Part shown: positions 1 to 8,822 of the stretch, in pieces
Numbering within the stretch: position 1 is the first letter of the stretch
How the letters are laid out: each line of letters starts with the position of its first letter
Assembly: GCF_000518985.1 (NCBI RefSeq)
Contig: NZ_JAEQ01000001.1
Span: forward strand, 372,001 to 436,000
DNA from: Chelativorans sp. J32
GTDB lineage: Bacteria; Pseudomonadota; Alphaproteobacteria; Rhizobiales; Rhizobiaceae
DNA: 64,000 bases
Reading direction: 5' to 3'
Translations under genes and position numbers: made by a program
The notes under the pieces: model-generated
Database searches by the model: none
The model's input: the letters and a program-made list of their open reading frames with translations, nothing else
Told to the model about the DNA's origin: nothing

Positions 1-137
1 ACGAGAAGCATTTCCGTATGAGAGGCGATCTCCACATAACAGATTTCAGCGATGGTACTAGCTCGTCGGGGAGGGACGGCGCGGGAGCCTCGCTGCAAAC
101 GATCAATGTAGGGATTGGCTTGAAGTTCCGGTTCTAA
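1..137 (+). CDS. C-terminal end of an outer-membrane beta-barrel protein (partial)
   Basis: An open frame enters from the left edge (codons from base 3) and stops with TAA at 135-137. The last residues read VGIGLKFRF, an alternating hydrophobic strand ending in phenylalanine. That is the usual C-terminal signature of outer-membrane beta-barrels recognised by the BAM complex. Too little is present to name the family; an Omp25/OmpA-like porin common in Rhizobiales is most likely. The following 145 bp before coxS hold only a short CCTCT/AGAGG dyad and the coxS ribosome site. Confidence 0.5.
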   Translation, partial: EKHFRMRGDLHITDFSDGTSSSGRDGAGASLQTINVGIGLKFRF

Positions 138-282
138 GGCAACCTCCGCCTTGCGTGGCACCTCTGCCGGACATCCTTGGTCCCCTCTATTAGAGGTTAT
201 GGACTCCTGACGTTCCTGAGGTAAGCTCAAAGGAAGCCGGCACATATGCAGCCGGCGCGAGGCGGAACTCAGGAGGAGACGC

Positions 283-768
283 ATGGCGGATATTTCAATG
301 GTTATCAATGGCCGCGAGGTGCGCGGCAGCGTCGAGGACCGCACGCTGCTCGTCCATTTCCTTCGCGAACACCAGGGTCTGACCGGTACCCATGTGGGAT
401 GCGACACGTCCCAATGCGGTGCCTGCGTCGTGCATGTGGATGGCAAGGCCGTGAAGTCCTGCACCATGCTCGCCGCGCAGGCCTCGGGCAGCGAAGTCAC
501 GACGATCGAGGGCTTGGCGAAGGACGGCCATTTGCACCCGGTCCAGGCGGCCTTCAAGGAGCATCATGGTCTACAGTGCGGGTTCTGCACGCCTGGCATG
601 ATCATGGCGGCGGTCGATATGATTCGTCGTTATCCGGGAGGACTGGACGAGAAGACGGTGCGTGCCGAGCTGGAGGGCAATATCTGCCGCTGCACTGGCT
701 ATCACAATATCGTGAAGGCGGTTTTGGCCGCCTCTGAAGCGATGAGCAAGCCAGCGGTTGCTGCCTAA
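283..768 (+). CDS. coxS: Form II CO dehydrogenase-like small subunit, two [2Fe-2S] clusters
   Basis: This 161-residue protein is the iron-sulfur subunit of a molybdenum hydroxylase (xanthine oxidase/CO dehydrogenase family) and passes electrons from the molybdenum centre to FAD. Cysteines 40, 45, 48 and 60 form the plant-ferredoxin-type cluster. Cysteines 99, 102, 135 and 137, in CGFCTPGM and CRCTGY, form the second cluster. The length is normal. The ATG is preceded by a strong AGGAGGAG ribosome site, so it is preferred over upstream in-frame possibilities. It is the first gene of a coxS-coxL-coxM operon; the S-L-M order is typical of form II enzymes, whereas true form I CO dehydrogenases are ordered M-S-L. 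The substrate is therefore uncertain. Confidence 0.93.
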   Translation: MADISMVINGREVRGSVEDRTLLVHFLREHQGLTGTHVGCDTSQCGACVVHVDGKAVKSCTMLAAQASGSEVTTIEGLAKDGHLHPVQAAFKEHHGLQCGFCTPGMIMAAVDMIRRYPGGLDEKTVRAELEGNICRCTGYHNIVKAVLAASEAMSKPAVAA

Positions 769-890
769 GGCGGTGGGGCACTTGGGCAGTATACGAGACT
801 ATAGGGTGCGGGCGGGCAATGAAACGGTTTCGGTCTTACCCTCCGGCTTGCGCTCCTATTCCACTACTGCCCTGATCTCGGGAGGAACAT

Positions 891-3239
891 ATGGGAATCG
901 AAGGTATCGGCGCGCGGGTTGCGCGTAAGGAAGACAAGCGCTTCGTCACCGGTCTCGGCCGTTATGTGGACGATATGGTCGTCCCCGGCATGAAATACGC
1001 GGTATTCGTTCGTAGCCCGCACGCCCATGCGGCGATTAGGAGCATCGACACCTCAGCGGCGAAGACCATGCCGGGCGTAATCGGCGTGCTCACGGGGCCG
1101 GAGCTGAAGAGCGACGGGATCGGCAACCTGATCTGCGGCTGGATGATCCATTCCAAGGACGGCAGTCCCATGAAGATGGGCGCATGGTCGCCGCTTGCCA
1201 CGGACAAGGTGCGCTATGTGGGCGATGCAGTCGCCATCGTCGTGGCCGAAAGCCGCAGCCTGGCGCGAGACGCAGCCGAGGCCGTGGCGGTCGAATATGA
1301 TGAACTTCCCGCCGTGACGGATGCCGTGAAGGCATTGGAGGCCGGCGCGCCGCAAATTCACCCGGAAGCCGCGAACAACCTGATCTATGATTGGGAACTC
1401 GGCGATGCCGCGGCCACGGATCAGGCGATCGCGGGCGCGGCGCATGTCACCCGGATGCGGATCGTCAACAACCGGCTGATTCCCAACGCCATTGAGCCGC
1501 GCGCCGCTCTCGGCCACTATAATCCAGCGGAAGACCATTTCACCCTCTGGACGACGAGCCAGAACCCGCATGTGGCACGTCTCGTCATGAGCGCGTTCTA
1601 CAATGTCGCGCCCGAGAACAAGCTGCGCGTCATCGCGCCGGATGTCGGCGGCGGCTTTGGTTCCAAGATTTATATCTATCCCGAGGAAGTCGTCTGCCTC
1701 TGGGCGTCCAAGCGCACGGGTGTGCCCGTGAAGTGGGTTGCAGACCGTACCGAGAGCTTCCTCTGCGATGCGCATGGGCGCGACCACGTCACCGAGGTGG
1801 CGATGGCGTTCGATACGGACAATCGTGTCGTGGGCCTGAAGGTGGACACGATTGCCAATTTCGGCGCTTATATGTCGCTCTTTTCCTCATGCGTGCCGAC
1901 CTATCTCTACGCCACGCTTCTATCTGGCCAATATGCGTTCCCGCATATCCACTGCAATGTGCGGGCCGTTTACACGAACACAGCGCCAGTGGATGCCTAT
2001 CGCGGTGCCGGCCGGCCGGAAGCCACCTATGTGCTCGAACGCGTCATGGAGACGGCGGCGCGCGAGCTGGGCATGTCGCCGGCGGAATTGCGCCGCAGGA
2101 ATTTCATTCGCGAATTCCCGCACCAGACGCCGGTCATCATGAACTATGATGGAGGTGACTACGAAGCCTCACTCAACGCGGCGATGCAAGCTGCCGATTA
2201 TGCCGGCTTCCCAGCCCGCCGCGAGGAGGCGAAGCGCCGCGGGAAACTGCGCGGTATCGGGATGAGCTGTTACATCGAGGCTTGCGGTCTCGCTCCGTCT
2301 CAAGCCGTTGGCAGCCTCGGTGCAGGGGTTGGCCTTTGGGAATCGGCCGAGGTCCGCGTGAATGCCGCGGGCACGATCGAGGTGCTCACCGGATCCCACA
2401 GCCATGGGCAGGGGCACGAAACCACCTTCGCGCAGGTGGTGGCCGACAGGCTGGGACTTCCTCTCGATCAGGTCTCCATCGTCCATGGCGACACGGACAA
2501 GGTGCAGATGGGCATGGGCACCTATGGTTCGCGCTCAGGCGCGGTCGGGATCTCAGCCATCGTGAAGGCGTTGGACAAGGTGGAAACAAAGGCGAAGAAG
2601 ATCGCCGCTCACCTGCTGGAAGCCGACGAAGGCGACATCGTCATCGAGAACGGCGAGGTAAAGGTCGCAGGCACGGACCGCAGCCTGCCCTGGTTCCAGG
2701 TGGCGCTAGCGGCCTATACGGCCCACAACCTGCCGGCCGGCATGGAGCCCGGCCTCAAGGAAACCGCCTTCTATGATCCGACCAACTTCACCTTCCCGGC
2801 GGGCTGCTACATCTGTGAGGTGGAGATCGATCCGGAAACGGGCGTGACCGAGATCGTGCAGTTCGTCGCGGCCGACGATTTCGGCACGATCATCAATCCG
2901 TTGATCGTGGAGGGGCAGGTTCACGGCGGCATTACTCAAGGCGTGGGCCAGGCTCTCCTCGAGGGATGCGTATATGATCCGACCTCCGGCCAGCTCGTCA
3001 CCGCTTCCTATATGGATTACACCATGCCGCGCGCGGCCGACGTGCCTTCCTTCAAGGTATCCACCACCTCGACGCCGAGCCCAAGCAACCCGCTCGGCAT
3101 CAAGGGCTGTGGAGAGGCGGGAGCGATCGGCTCCCCGCCGGCGGTCATCAACGCGATTACGGATGCCATCGGGAACAATGATCTGACGATGCCGGCCACC
3201 CCGCAACGGGTTTGGGCCGCGCTCCGGAAGGCTCAGTAA
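891..3239 (+). CDS. coxL: Form II CO dehydrogenase-like large subunit (molybdopterin-binding)
   Basis: The 782-residue catalytic subunit carries the Mo-molybdopterin-cytosine dinucleotide cofactor. The active-site loop reads AYRGAGR at residues 369-375. This is the form II signature; form I CO dehydrogenases have AYRCSFR with the catalytic cysteine. The conserved catalytic glutamate is E742 in GCGEAGAIG. The ATG follows GGGAGGAAC, an excellent ribosome site. Form II enzymes are widespread in rhizobia and their physiological substrate is mostly unproven, so CO oxidation should not be assumed. No coxD/E/F/G maturation genes follow here; the operon ends after coxM. Confidence 0.92.
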   Translation: MGIEGIGARVARKEDKRFVTGLGRYVDDMVVPGMKYAVFVRSPHAHAAIRSIDTSAAKTMPGVIGVLTGPELKSDGIGNLICGWMIHSKDGSPMKMGAWSPLATDKVRYVGDAVAIVVAESRSLARDAAEAVAVEYDELPAVTDAVKALEAGAPQIHPEAANNLIYDWELGDAAATDQAIAGAAHVTRMRIVNNRLIPNAIEPRAALGHYNPAEDHFTLWTTSQNPHVARLVMSAFYNVAPENKLRVIAPDVGGGFGSKIYIYPEEVVCLWASKRTGVPVKWVADRTESFLCDAHGRDHVTEVAMAFDTDNRVVGLKVDTIANFGAYMSLFSSCVPTYLYATLLSGQYAFPHIHCNVRAVYTNTAPVDAYRGAGRPEATYVLERVMETAARELGMSPAELRRRNFIREFPHQTPVIMNYDGGDYEASLNAAMQAADYAGFPARREEAKRRGKLRGIGMSCYIEACGLAPSQAVGSLGAGVGLWESAEVRVNAAGTIEVLTGSHSHGQGHETTFAQVVADRLGLPLDQVSIVHGDTDKVQMGMGTYGSRSGAVGISAIVKALDKVETKAKKIAAHLLEADEGDIVIENGEVKVAGTDRSLPWFQVALAAYTAHNLPAGMEPGLKETAFYDPTNFTFPAGCYICEVEIDPETGVTEIVQFVAADDFGTIINPLIVEGQVHGGITQGVGQALLEGCVYDPTSGQLVTASYMDYTMPRAADVPSFKVSTTSTPSPSNPLGIKGCGEAGAIGSPPAVINAITDAIGNNDLTMPATPQRVWAALRKAQ

Positions 3240-3249
3240 ATGGTGGGAT

Positions 3250-3310
3250 GGTGAATGGCTGGAAATCCGGGCGACAGTGGTTGGTGCCGTCAACCGGATT
3301 TCCATTCACC
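3250..3310. repeat. Large imperfect inverted repeat between coxL and coxM
   Basis: GGAAATCCGG (3261-3270) pairs perfectly with CCGGATTTCC (3294-3303), and the outer GGTGAAT (3250-3256) pairs with ATTCACC (3304-3310), leaving a 4-nt bulge and a 23-nt loop. It fills the only sizeable gap inside the cox operon. There is no T-run after it, so a simple terminator is unlikely. It may be an mRNA-stabilising or processing hairpin, or a copy of a palindromic intergenic repeat. Confidence 0.6.
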
Positions 3311-3353
3311 GGTCACCATTGACCATGTAATTCACCTCTAAGAGGAGAACCCA

Positions 3354-4154
3354 ATGTATCAAACCACCTATCACCGTCCTTCCTCGGTCGCCGAGGCTGT
3401 AAGGATGCTGGGCGAAGCCGCCGATGGAAAGTTCCTCGGCGGAGGCCAGACCCTCATACCCACCATGAAACAGAGGCTCGCCGCACCTTCCGATGTCATT
3501 GATCTCAGGCATATTGCTGAGCTGAAGGGCATCACCGTGAGTGGGCGGGATGTGCGAATCGGAGCCGGAACCACCCATGAGGAGGTAGCCAATCATAGCG
3601 GGCTTGCCGCCGTCTGCCCCGCAATTTGCTACCTGGCCGGCCATATCGGTGACCCGCATGTACGGCATATGGGAACGATCGGCGGGTCTATCTCCAACAA
3701 TGATCCGGCCGCGGACTATCCCTCCGCCATGTTGGCGCTCAATGCCATGATTCACACCAGCAAGCGTGCCCTTTCGGCTGACGAATTCTTTACCGGCCTT
3801 TTCGGTACGGCCTTGGACGAGGACGAGATTGTGACGGCGGTGTCCTTCACCGCGCCGGAGAAGGCTGGATACGCGAAATTTCCGAACCCGGCGTCCCGCT
3901 ACGCGCTTACCGGCGTCTTCGTGGCCAAGCGTCCGGAAGGCGTGCGCGTCGCGGTGACCGGAGCGGGCGAGGACGGCGTCTTCCGCGCTACGGCTATCGA
4001 GAATGCGCTTTCCCGCTCCTTCGAGCCTTCCGTGCTCGACGGCATCGCCATGCCCGCGGACGGATTGATGTCGGACATCCACGCCTCGGCCGAATACCGC
4101 GCCAATCTTATCGTCGTCATGGCAAAGCGGGCTGTGCAGGCGGCAAACGGCTGA
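3354..4154 (+). CDS. coxM: Form II CO dehydrogenase-like medium subunit, FAD-binding
   Basis: The 266-residue flavoprotein subunit accepts electrons from CoxS. It has the two FAD-contact motifs of the family: FLGGGQTLIP near residues 27-36, in place of the common AGGHSL, and GTIGGS at 107-112. A C-terminal CO_deh_flav_C-like region follows. The start ATG follows AGAGGAGAACCC. It is the last gene of the coxSLM operon, separated from coxL by a 114-bp gap that holds a large inverted repeat, and followed by a strong intrinsic terminator. Confidence 0.92.
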   Translation: MYQTTYHRPSSVAEAVRMLGEAADGKFLGGGQTLIPTMKQRLAAPSDVIDLRHIAELKGITVSGRDVRIGAGTTHEEVANHSGLAAVCPAICYLAGHIGDPHVRHMGTIGGSISNNDPAADYPSAMLALNAMIHTSKRALSADEFFTGLFGTALDEDEIVTAVSFTAPEKAGYAKFPNPASRYALTGVFVAKRPEGVRVAVTGAGEDGVFRATAIENALSRSFEPSVLDGIAMPADGLMSDIHASAEYRANLIVVMAKRAVQAANG

Positions 4155-4178
4155 GCAGGATCGAAGCTGAGTTTGGAC

Positions 4179-4204
4179 AAAGGGGCCTGCTGGCCCCTTT
4201 TCTA
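4179..4204 (+). terminator. Rho-independent terminator of the cox operon
   Basis: AAAGGGGCC (4179-4187), loop TGCT and GGCCCCTTT (4192-4200) form a perfect 9-bp GC-rich stem running into TTTTCT, 24 bases after the coxM stop codon. This is a textbook intrinsic terminator and marks the operon end. Confidence 0.88.
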
Positions 4205-4323
4205 TGCGAATGCGATGGTGACGGCGCATGTCAGCAGGATTTGCCGCCGCAATTGACTGCGCCGGGCCCGGAGATATGGTTCGCTCATCCGGGCCGGTTA
4301 CTCCCATCTCAAAGGAAAATCTC

Positions 4324-4830
4324 ATGCCAGTGTCGCTTTACGACGTCAGCATCCCCGTCTTCATTCGCACCTTCGGTCACTTCTCGAAATTCCTCGACAA
4401 AGGCCGCGCCTTCGCCGATGAGAAAGGGATCCCCCATTCCGAACTGCTCGACGCGCGCCTCTTTCCAGACATGGCGCCACTGACGGCTCAGGTCCAGCGC
4501 GCGAGCGATACTGCGCGTTTCGCTGCCGTTCGGGTCGCTCAGATCGAAGCCGTTCCGATGCCGGACACGGAAGCAAGCTTCGGAGAGCTTCAGGAGCGGA
4601 TCGCAAGGACCGTGGATTTCCTGAAAGGGGTGCCGTCCGATGCGATCAATGCGGGCGAGGATATCGAGGTGACGCTGAAGACGCAGCATTTCTCGACCAC
4701 CTTCAGGGGGAAGGATTACCTGCTCGGTTTCGCATTGCCCAACTTCTATTTCCACGTAACCACGGCTTACGGGATCTTGCGGCACAAGGGCGTGCCGCTG
4801 GGCAAGCTTGATTTCTTCGGACGCGGCTGA
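4324..4830 (+). CDS. DUF1993 family protein
   Basis: A 168-residue soluble helical protein resembling the DUF1993 family, a DinB-like four-helix bundle fold of unknown function. Recognisable pieces are the N-terminal SLYDVSIPVFIRTFGHFSKF-type helix, the central LTAQVQRASDTARFA helix and the C-terminal FHVTTAYGILRHKGVPLGKLDF segment, with conserved histidines in the last. The frame is open further upstream, but the ATG at 4324 follows AAAGGAAAAT and gives the usual family length. It is a single gene between the cox terminator and a minus-strand terminator. The biochemical role is unknown. Confidence 0.85.
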   Translation: MPVSLYDVSIPVFIRTFGHFSKFLDKGRAFADEKGIPHSELLDARLFPDMAPLTAQVQRASDTARFAAVRVAQIEAVPMPDTEASFGELQERIARTVDFLKGVPSDAINAGEDIEVTLKTQHFSTTFRGKDYLLGFALPNFYFHVTTAYGILRHKGVPLGKLDFFGRG

Positions 4831-4895
4831 GGAGCCTGTCCCGCCAGCGCAGACGGTCCCCTTTGCAGCAAACGCTTGACGGCCCCCTTGGCAGC

Positions 4896-4922
4896 AAAAA
4901 GCCCGGCGCATCGCGCCGGGCT
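4896..4922 (-). terminator. Rho-independent terminator of the MFS transporter gene
   Basis: On the minus strand, AGCCCGGCGC, a 3-nt loop and GCGCCGGGCT form a perfect 10-bp stem (4900-4922) followed by five or more T (4896-4900). It lies 22 bases beyond the stop codon of the minus-strand transporter gene. Confidence 0.9.
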
Positions 4923-4943
4923 AAAGCAGGGAAGGAGGGGGAC

Positions 4944-6833
4944 TTACTCCTTGGTGTTCAGATTTGTGCCCAGGGTATCCCGCACGAAGAGCGTGCCGAT
5001 AACAAGCGACATCGCCGCAATCGCGACCGGGTACCAGAGCCCGAAATAGATGTCGCCTTTGTAGGCGCTCATGGCGAACACAGTTGCCGGCAACAGACCG
5101 CCGAACCAGCCATTGCCGATGTGGTAAGGCAGCGACATTCCGGTGTAGCGGATGCGGGTCGGGAACATCTCGACCAGGATGGCGGCGATTGGGCCATAGA
5201 CCATGGTCACGTATATGACGAGCACCAGCAGGATGAGGATCACCAGCGGCCAGCTCACCTCTTCCGGGTCCGCCACCATTTTGAACGCGCCCGCGTCCGG
5301 TATGGTATAGACCGGTACCTCGCTGCCCGCGGCGGTCGCTTCGTCAGCGGTCAGGAGCCCGTCCTTCACCGCCTGTTCGGCCGGCACCATCGTGCTCTCC
5401 CCGCCGCGGATGGCGGCTGCGTCGAGGTTGAGTTCCGGATTGGCCGCGATAAAGGCATCGAGCTTCGGCTCCGCCACCTTTGCCGGATCGCGCGCCAACG
5501 GATAGCCCGCTTGCTGCAGAGCCAGGTTGACGGAGTGCGAGAAGGCAGCGTCCTTCGCCTTCGCGTCGGCACCTGCGGCAATCGAATCATAAGATTCGAT
5601 CGTGGTATCTCCAATCTTCACCGTGGCCGGCGTTCCCGGCGCTGCCGTCAGGTTCACGTCATAGGGCACGGAAGCACGCGTCAGGAACGAGGTCGCGATG
5701 TCGCAGGATGTTGTGAACTTAGCCGTGCCGGTGGGGTTGAACTGGAACTTACAGTCGCCCGGCGCGGCGGTGACGGTCGCCCGCACCTGTGCCTGGGCTT
5801 CGGCGAGCGCCGGGTTGGCGGCCCAGGTCAGCGCCTTGAACAGCGGGAAATAGGTGACGATGGCAAGTGCGAGACCCGCCATGATGATCACTTTCCGGCC
5901 CACCTTATCGGACAGCCAGCCGAAAAGGACGAAGAAGGGCGTGCCCAGCGCCAGGGCGATGGCAATCATGATATTGACGGACTGTGCATCGACTTTGAGC
6001 ACGTTCTGCAGGAAGAACAGCGCGTAGAACTGGCCATTGTACCAGACCACCGCCTGGCCCGCGGTCAGACCGAGCAAGGCAAGCAATGCGATCTTCGCAT
6101 TCTTCCACTGGCCGAAGGCTTCCGAAAGAGGTGCCTTTGAGCCCTTGCCCTCTTCTTTCATCCGCTGGAAGGTCGGCGATTCATTGAGCGAAAGCCGGAT
6201 CCATACGGAGATGCCCAGCAGGATGAAGGAGAGCAGGAAGGGTATGCGCCAGCCCCATGCGGCAAAAGCCTCCCGGCCCATCGAAACCTGCACCAGCAGG
6301 ATTACGATAAGCGAAAGGAAGAGGCCGAGCGTCGCCGTGGTCTGGATCCAGGACGTGTAATAACCGCGTCTGTTGTCGGGCGCATGTTCGGCCACATAGG
6401 TTGCGGCGCCGCCATATTCGCCGCCAAGGGCGAGGCCTTGCAGCATACGCAGCGCGATAAGGATGATCGGTGCCACGATGCCGATCGAGGCAGAGCCCGG
6501 CAACAGGCCGACTAGGAACGTCGACAGACCCATGATCAGGATGGTGATCAGGAAGGTGTATTTGCGCCCGACGAGATCGCCGATGCGGCCGAAGACCAAT
6601 GCCCCGAAGGGGCGCACCAGAAAGCCTGCCGCAAAGGCGAGCAGCGCGAAGATGTTGCGCGTTGCCTCCGGATATTGGCTGAAGAAGGTAGCGCCGATGA
6701 AGACGGCGAGCGAACCGTAGAGATAGAAGTCGTACCATTCGAACACGGTGCCGAGCGACGAGGCGAAGATGACCTTCTTCTCCTCGCGCGTCATCCCGCG
6801 ATGGCCGGTGTCGACCGTCGATGCAACTGCCAT
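4944..6833 (-). CDS. MFS transporter, metabolite:proton symporter (MHS) type, with large periplasmic insertion
   Basis: A 629-residue major facilitator. The N-terminal half has MHS-family hallmarks: GTVFEWYDFYLYG in TM1, GRIGDLVGRKYTF in the 2-3 loop, LALGGEYGGAATYVAEHAP near TM4, and GWLSDKVGRKV at about 305-314. Proton-coupled uptake of an organic acid or betaine-like solute is expected for the family. Between about residue 338 and 526 there is an extra hydrophilic stretch of roughly 190 residues with two cysteines (361 and 377). By topology it should be periplasmic. Membrane segments resume at VILILLVLVIYVTM. Typical MHS proteins have 420-450 residues. The ATG follows GGGAGGACACC. It is monocistronic with its own terminator; the substrate is unknown. 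Confidence 0.87.
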   Translation of the reverse strand: MAVASTVDTGHRGMTREEKKVIFASSLGTVFEWYDFYLYGSLAVFIGATFFSQYPEATRNIFALLAFAAGFLVRPFGALVFGRIGDLVGRKYTFLITILIMGLSTFLVGLLPGSASIGIVAPIILIALRMLQGLALGGEYGGAATYVAEHAPDNRRGYYTSWIQTTATLGLFLSLIVILLVQVSMGREAFAAWGWRIPFLLSFILLGISVWIRLSLNESPTFQRMKEEGKGSKAPLSEAFGQWKNAKIALLALLGLTAGQAVVWYNGQFYALFFLQNVLKVDAQSVNIMIAIALALGTPFFVLFGWLSDKVGRKVIIMAGLALAIVTYFPLFKALTWAANPALAEAQAQVRATVTAAPGDCKFQFNPTGTAKFTTSCDIATSFLTRASVPYDVNLTAAPGTPATVKIGDTTIESYDSIAAGADAKAKDAAFSHSVNLALQQAGYPLARDPAKVAEPKLDAFIAANPELNLDAAAIRGGESTMVPAEQAVKDGLLTADEATAAGSEVPVYTIPDAGAFKMVADPEEVSWPLVILILLVLVIYVTMVYGPIAAILVEMFPTRIRYTGMSLPYHIGNGWFGGLLPATVFAMSAYKGDIYFGLWYPVAIAAMSLVIGTLFVRDTLGTNLNTKE

Positions 6834-7057
6834 GGTGTCCTCCCAAGTATGGAAAGCGACGCGAGCATGTCCTCCGCGAGCGCCGTTTACCCTTGCAAGA
6901 AATGCCAGAGTCGGAGCCGCAAATGCACCGAGACTTTGGAACTATGACTTTGGTCTAATGCCATGATCCGCGCCCTGTGTGACGCGGAACTTGGATTCGC
7001 GACAGCGTTGAGCGCCTCTTGGGAGCGCAACCTATGTTTCAGTTATTGAAGCGGCCG

Positions 7058-7094
7058 CACCAGCCCGAAAACCGATTCCGTTTTCGGGCTGGTG
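7058..7094. repeat. 14-bp inverted repeat downstream of dppF, sharing a core with another site
   Basis: Perfect arms 7058-7071 and 7081-7094 (CACCAGCCCGAAAA and its complement) enclose a 9-nt loop, just downstream of the dpp operon end. It could act as the operon terminator, but no T-run follows on either strand. The 16-mer CCGAAAACCGATTCCG (7065-7080) recurs exactly at 30939-30954, inside another palindrome. An interspersed palindromic element is therefore likely. Confidence 0.65.
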
Positions 7095-7117
7095 TGCCAG
7101 GCGCTTCCTGCAGAACT

Positions 7118-7969
7118 TTACGCTTGTAGGGGTGATCGCTTCCGTTCCGCTCGCCGTGCGAGGCGGGCGCGAATGGCCTCGGGATCGGCGCGCGGCGTAG
7201 CGGCGAAGAGCGTCTTGGTATAGGCATGCTTCGGGTCGGAGAAGACCTCGTCGCGCGTGCCATATTCGACCGCTTCGCCCAGATACATCACCATCACCTC
7301 GTCCGCGATGTAGCGCACCACCGAGAGGTCGTGGCTGATGAAGACATAGGTGAGGCCGAACTCATCCTGCAGATCCGCAAGCAGGTTCAAAACCTGCGCC
7401 TGGACGGAGAGGTCCAGGGCGGAGACCGGCTCATCCAGCACCAGAAGGCGCGGATTGAGCATCAGGGCGCGGGCGATCGCGATGCGCTGCCGCTGGCCGC
7501 CGGAGAACATATGCGGGTAGCGGTTGAAGTGTTCCGTCCCGAGCCCGACCTTCTTAAGCATGGCCATTGCCCGGTCGCGCCGCTCGGAAGCGGGGATACC
7601 CGAATTGATGATGAGCGGCTCCATCAGCACGTCGCCGATCTTCTGGCGCGGGTTGAGCGACCCATAGGGATTCTGGAACACGATCTGCACTTTTCGGCGC
7701 AGCTCTGGTGTCAGTCCCTTTTTCACGATGTCCACTTCCTCGCCATCCATGAAGATCTGGCCGGAGGTCGGTGCGTCGATCATGGTGATCATGCGGGCAA
7801 GCGTGGACTTGCCGGAGCCGCTTTCGCCGACGATGGCGAGCGTCTTGCCTTTCTGCAGCTTGAAGCTCACGCCCTTGACGGCATGGACGACATGGCCCTT
7901 GCGGAAGAGCCCCCCGCCGACCTCATAGTCACGCACGAGATTGCGCGTTTCGAGAACGATTTCGCTCAT
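7118..7969 (-). CDS. dppF: Dipeptide ABC transporter ATP-binding protein DppF
   Basis: A 283-residue ATPase of the OppF/DppF group that energises peptide import. Walker A is GESGSGKST near residues 49-57, the Q-loop lies in VFQNPYGSLNPR, the signature is MFSGGQRQRIAIARAL, and Walker B is LLVLDEPVSALD. The C-terminal oligopeptide transporter extension (ADPEAIRARL) is present. The start overlaps the stop of dppD in an ATGA arrangement, showing translational coupling. It is the last gene of dppABCDF; an inverted repeat lies just downstream. Confidence 0.92.
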   Translation of the reverse strand: MSEIVLETRNLVRDYEVGGGLFRKGHVVHAVKGVSFKLQKGKTLAIVGESGSGKSTLARMITMIDAPTSGQIFMDGEEVDIVKKGLTPELRRKVQIVFQNPYGSLNPRQKIGDVLMEPLIINSGIPASERRDRAMAMLKKVGLGTEHFNRYPHMFSGGQRQRIAIARALMLNPRLLVLDEPVSALDLSVQAQVLNLLADLQDEFGLTYVFISHDLSVVRYIADEVMVMYLGEAVEYGTRDEVFSDPKHAYTKTLFAATPRADPEAIRARLARRAERKRSPLQA

Positions 7970-8820
7970 GAGACCGCTCCCGTATATGGCGCTTCTTCCA
8001 GTGCGAAGTCGGAAACGGTCGGCAGGCGGTCCCCCACCGCATTCTCCGGAAGGGCGGAGAGCAGCGCCTTCGTGTAGGCATGTTTCGGTGCCTCGAACAG
8101 CGAGAGCACGTCCGCCTCTTCCATTTTGCGCCCCTTGTACTGCACGATCACGCGATCGGCAGTCTCAGCCACCACGCCCATATCGTGGGTGATGAGGATC
8201 ATTGCCATGCCGGTCCTGGCCTGCAGGTCCATCAGAAGATCCAGGATCTGTTTCTGGATCGTCACATCGAGCGCCGTCGTCGGCTCGTCCGCGATGAGCA
8301 GCTTCGGATTGCAGGCGAGGGCCATGGCGATCATCACGCGCTGCGACTGGCCCCCGGACATCTGGTGCGGGAAGGACTTCATCCGCTCTTTCGGGTCAGG
8401 GATGCCGACGGATTTGAGCAGTTCGATCGTTCGCTTCCGCCGCTCGCTGCGGCTGAGATCCGTGTGCGTCTTCAATGTCTCTTCGATCTGGAAGCCGACA
8501 GTGAAGCAGGGATTGAGGCTTGCGATTGGCTCCTGGAAGATCATGGCGATATCGTTGCCGATAATGCGCCTGCGGTCCTTGGGCGAGAGGTTGAGTATGT
8601 CTCGTCCCTGGAACGTCATCCGGTCCGCCTTTACCGTCGCCGTCCAGGGCAGGAGCCCCATCACGGCGAGCATGGAGACCGACTTGCCGGAACCGGATTC
8701 GCCCACAATGGCGAGCACCTCTCCCTCATCCACGGATAGCGAGATACCGTCCACCGCGCGCAGCTTGCCGGTCGCGGTTTCGAACTCGACGGACAGGTTT
8801 TCGATTTCGAGCAAAGCCAT
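7966..8820 (-). CDS. dppD: Dipeptide ABC transporter ATP-binding protein DppD
   Basis: A 284-residue OppD/DppD-type ATPase paired with DppF. Visible motifs are Walker A GESGSGKS, Q-loop IFQEPIASLNPCF, signature MSGGQSQRVMIAMAL and Walker B LLIADEPTTALD. The reading frame stays open far upstream inside dppC, but that part is only antiparallel shadow coding. The protein starts at MALLEIENLSV (ATG at 8818-8820), two bases after the dppC stop. Its stop overlaps the dppF start. Confidence 0.92.
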   Translation of the reverse strand: MALLEIENLSVEFETATGKLRAVDGISLSVDEGEVLAIVGESGSGKSVSMLAVMGLLPWTATVKADRMTFQGRDILNLSPKDRRRIIGNDIAMIFQEPIASLNPCFTVGFQIEETLKTHTDLSRSERRKRTIELLKSVGIPDPKERMKSFPHQMSGGQSQRVMIAMALACNPKLLIADEPTTALDVTIQKQILDLLMDLQARTGMAMILITHDMGVVAETADRVIVQYKGRKMEEADVLSLFEAPKHAYTKALLSALPENAVGDRLPTVSDFALEEAPYTGAVS

Positions 8821-8822
8821 GC

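Noticed and set aside
4863-6140. Open frame of 425 codons on the plus strand opposite the MFS transporter
   Set aside because: Antisense shadow; the minus frame carries all the MFS motifs, and this one has a composition typical of reversed coding.
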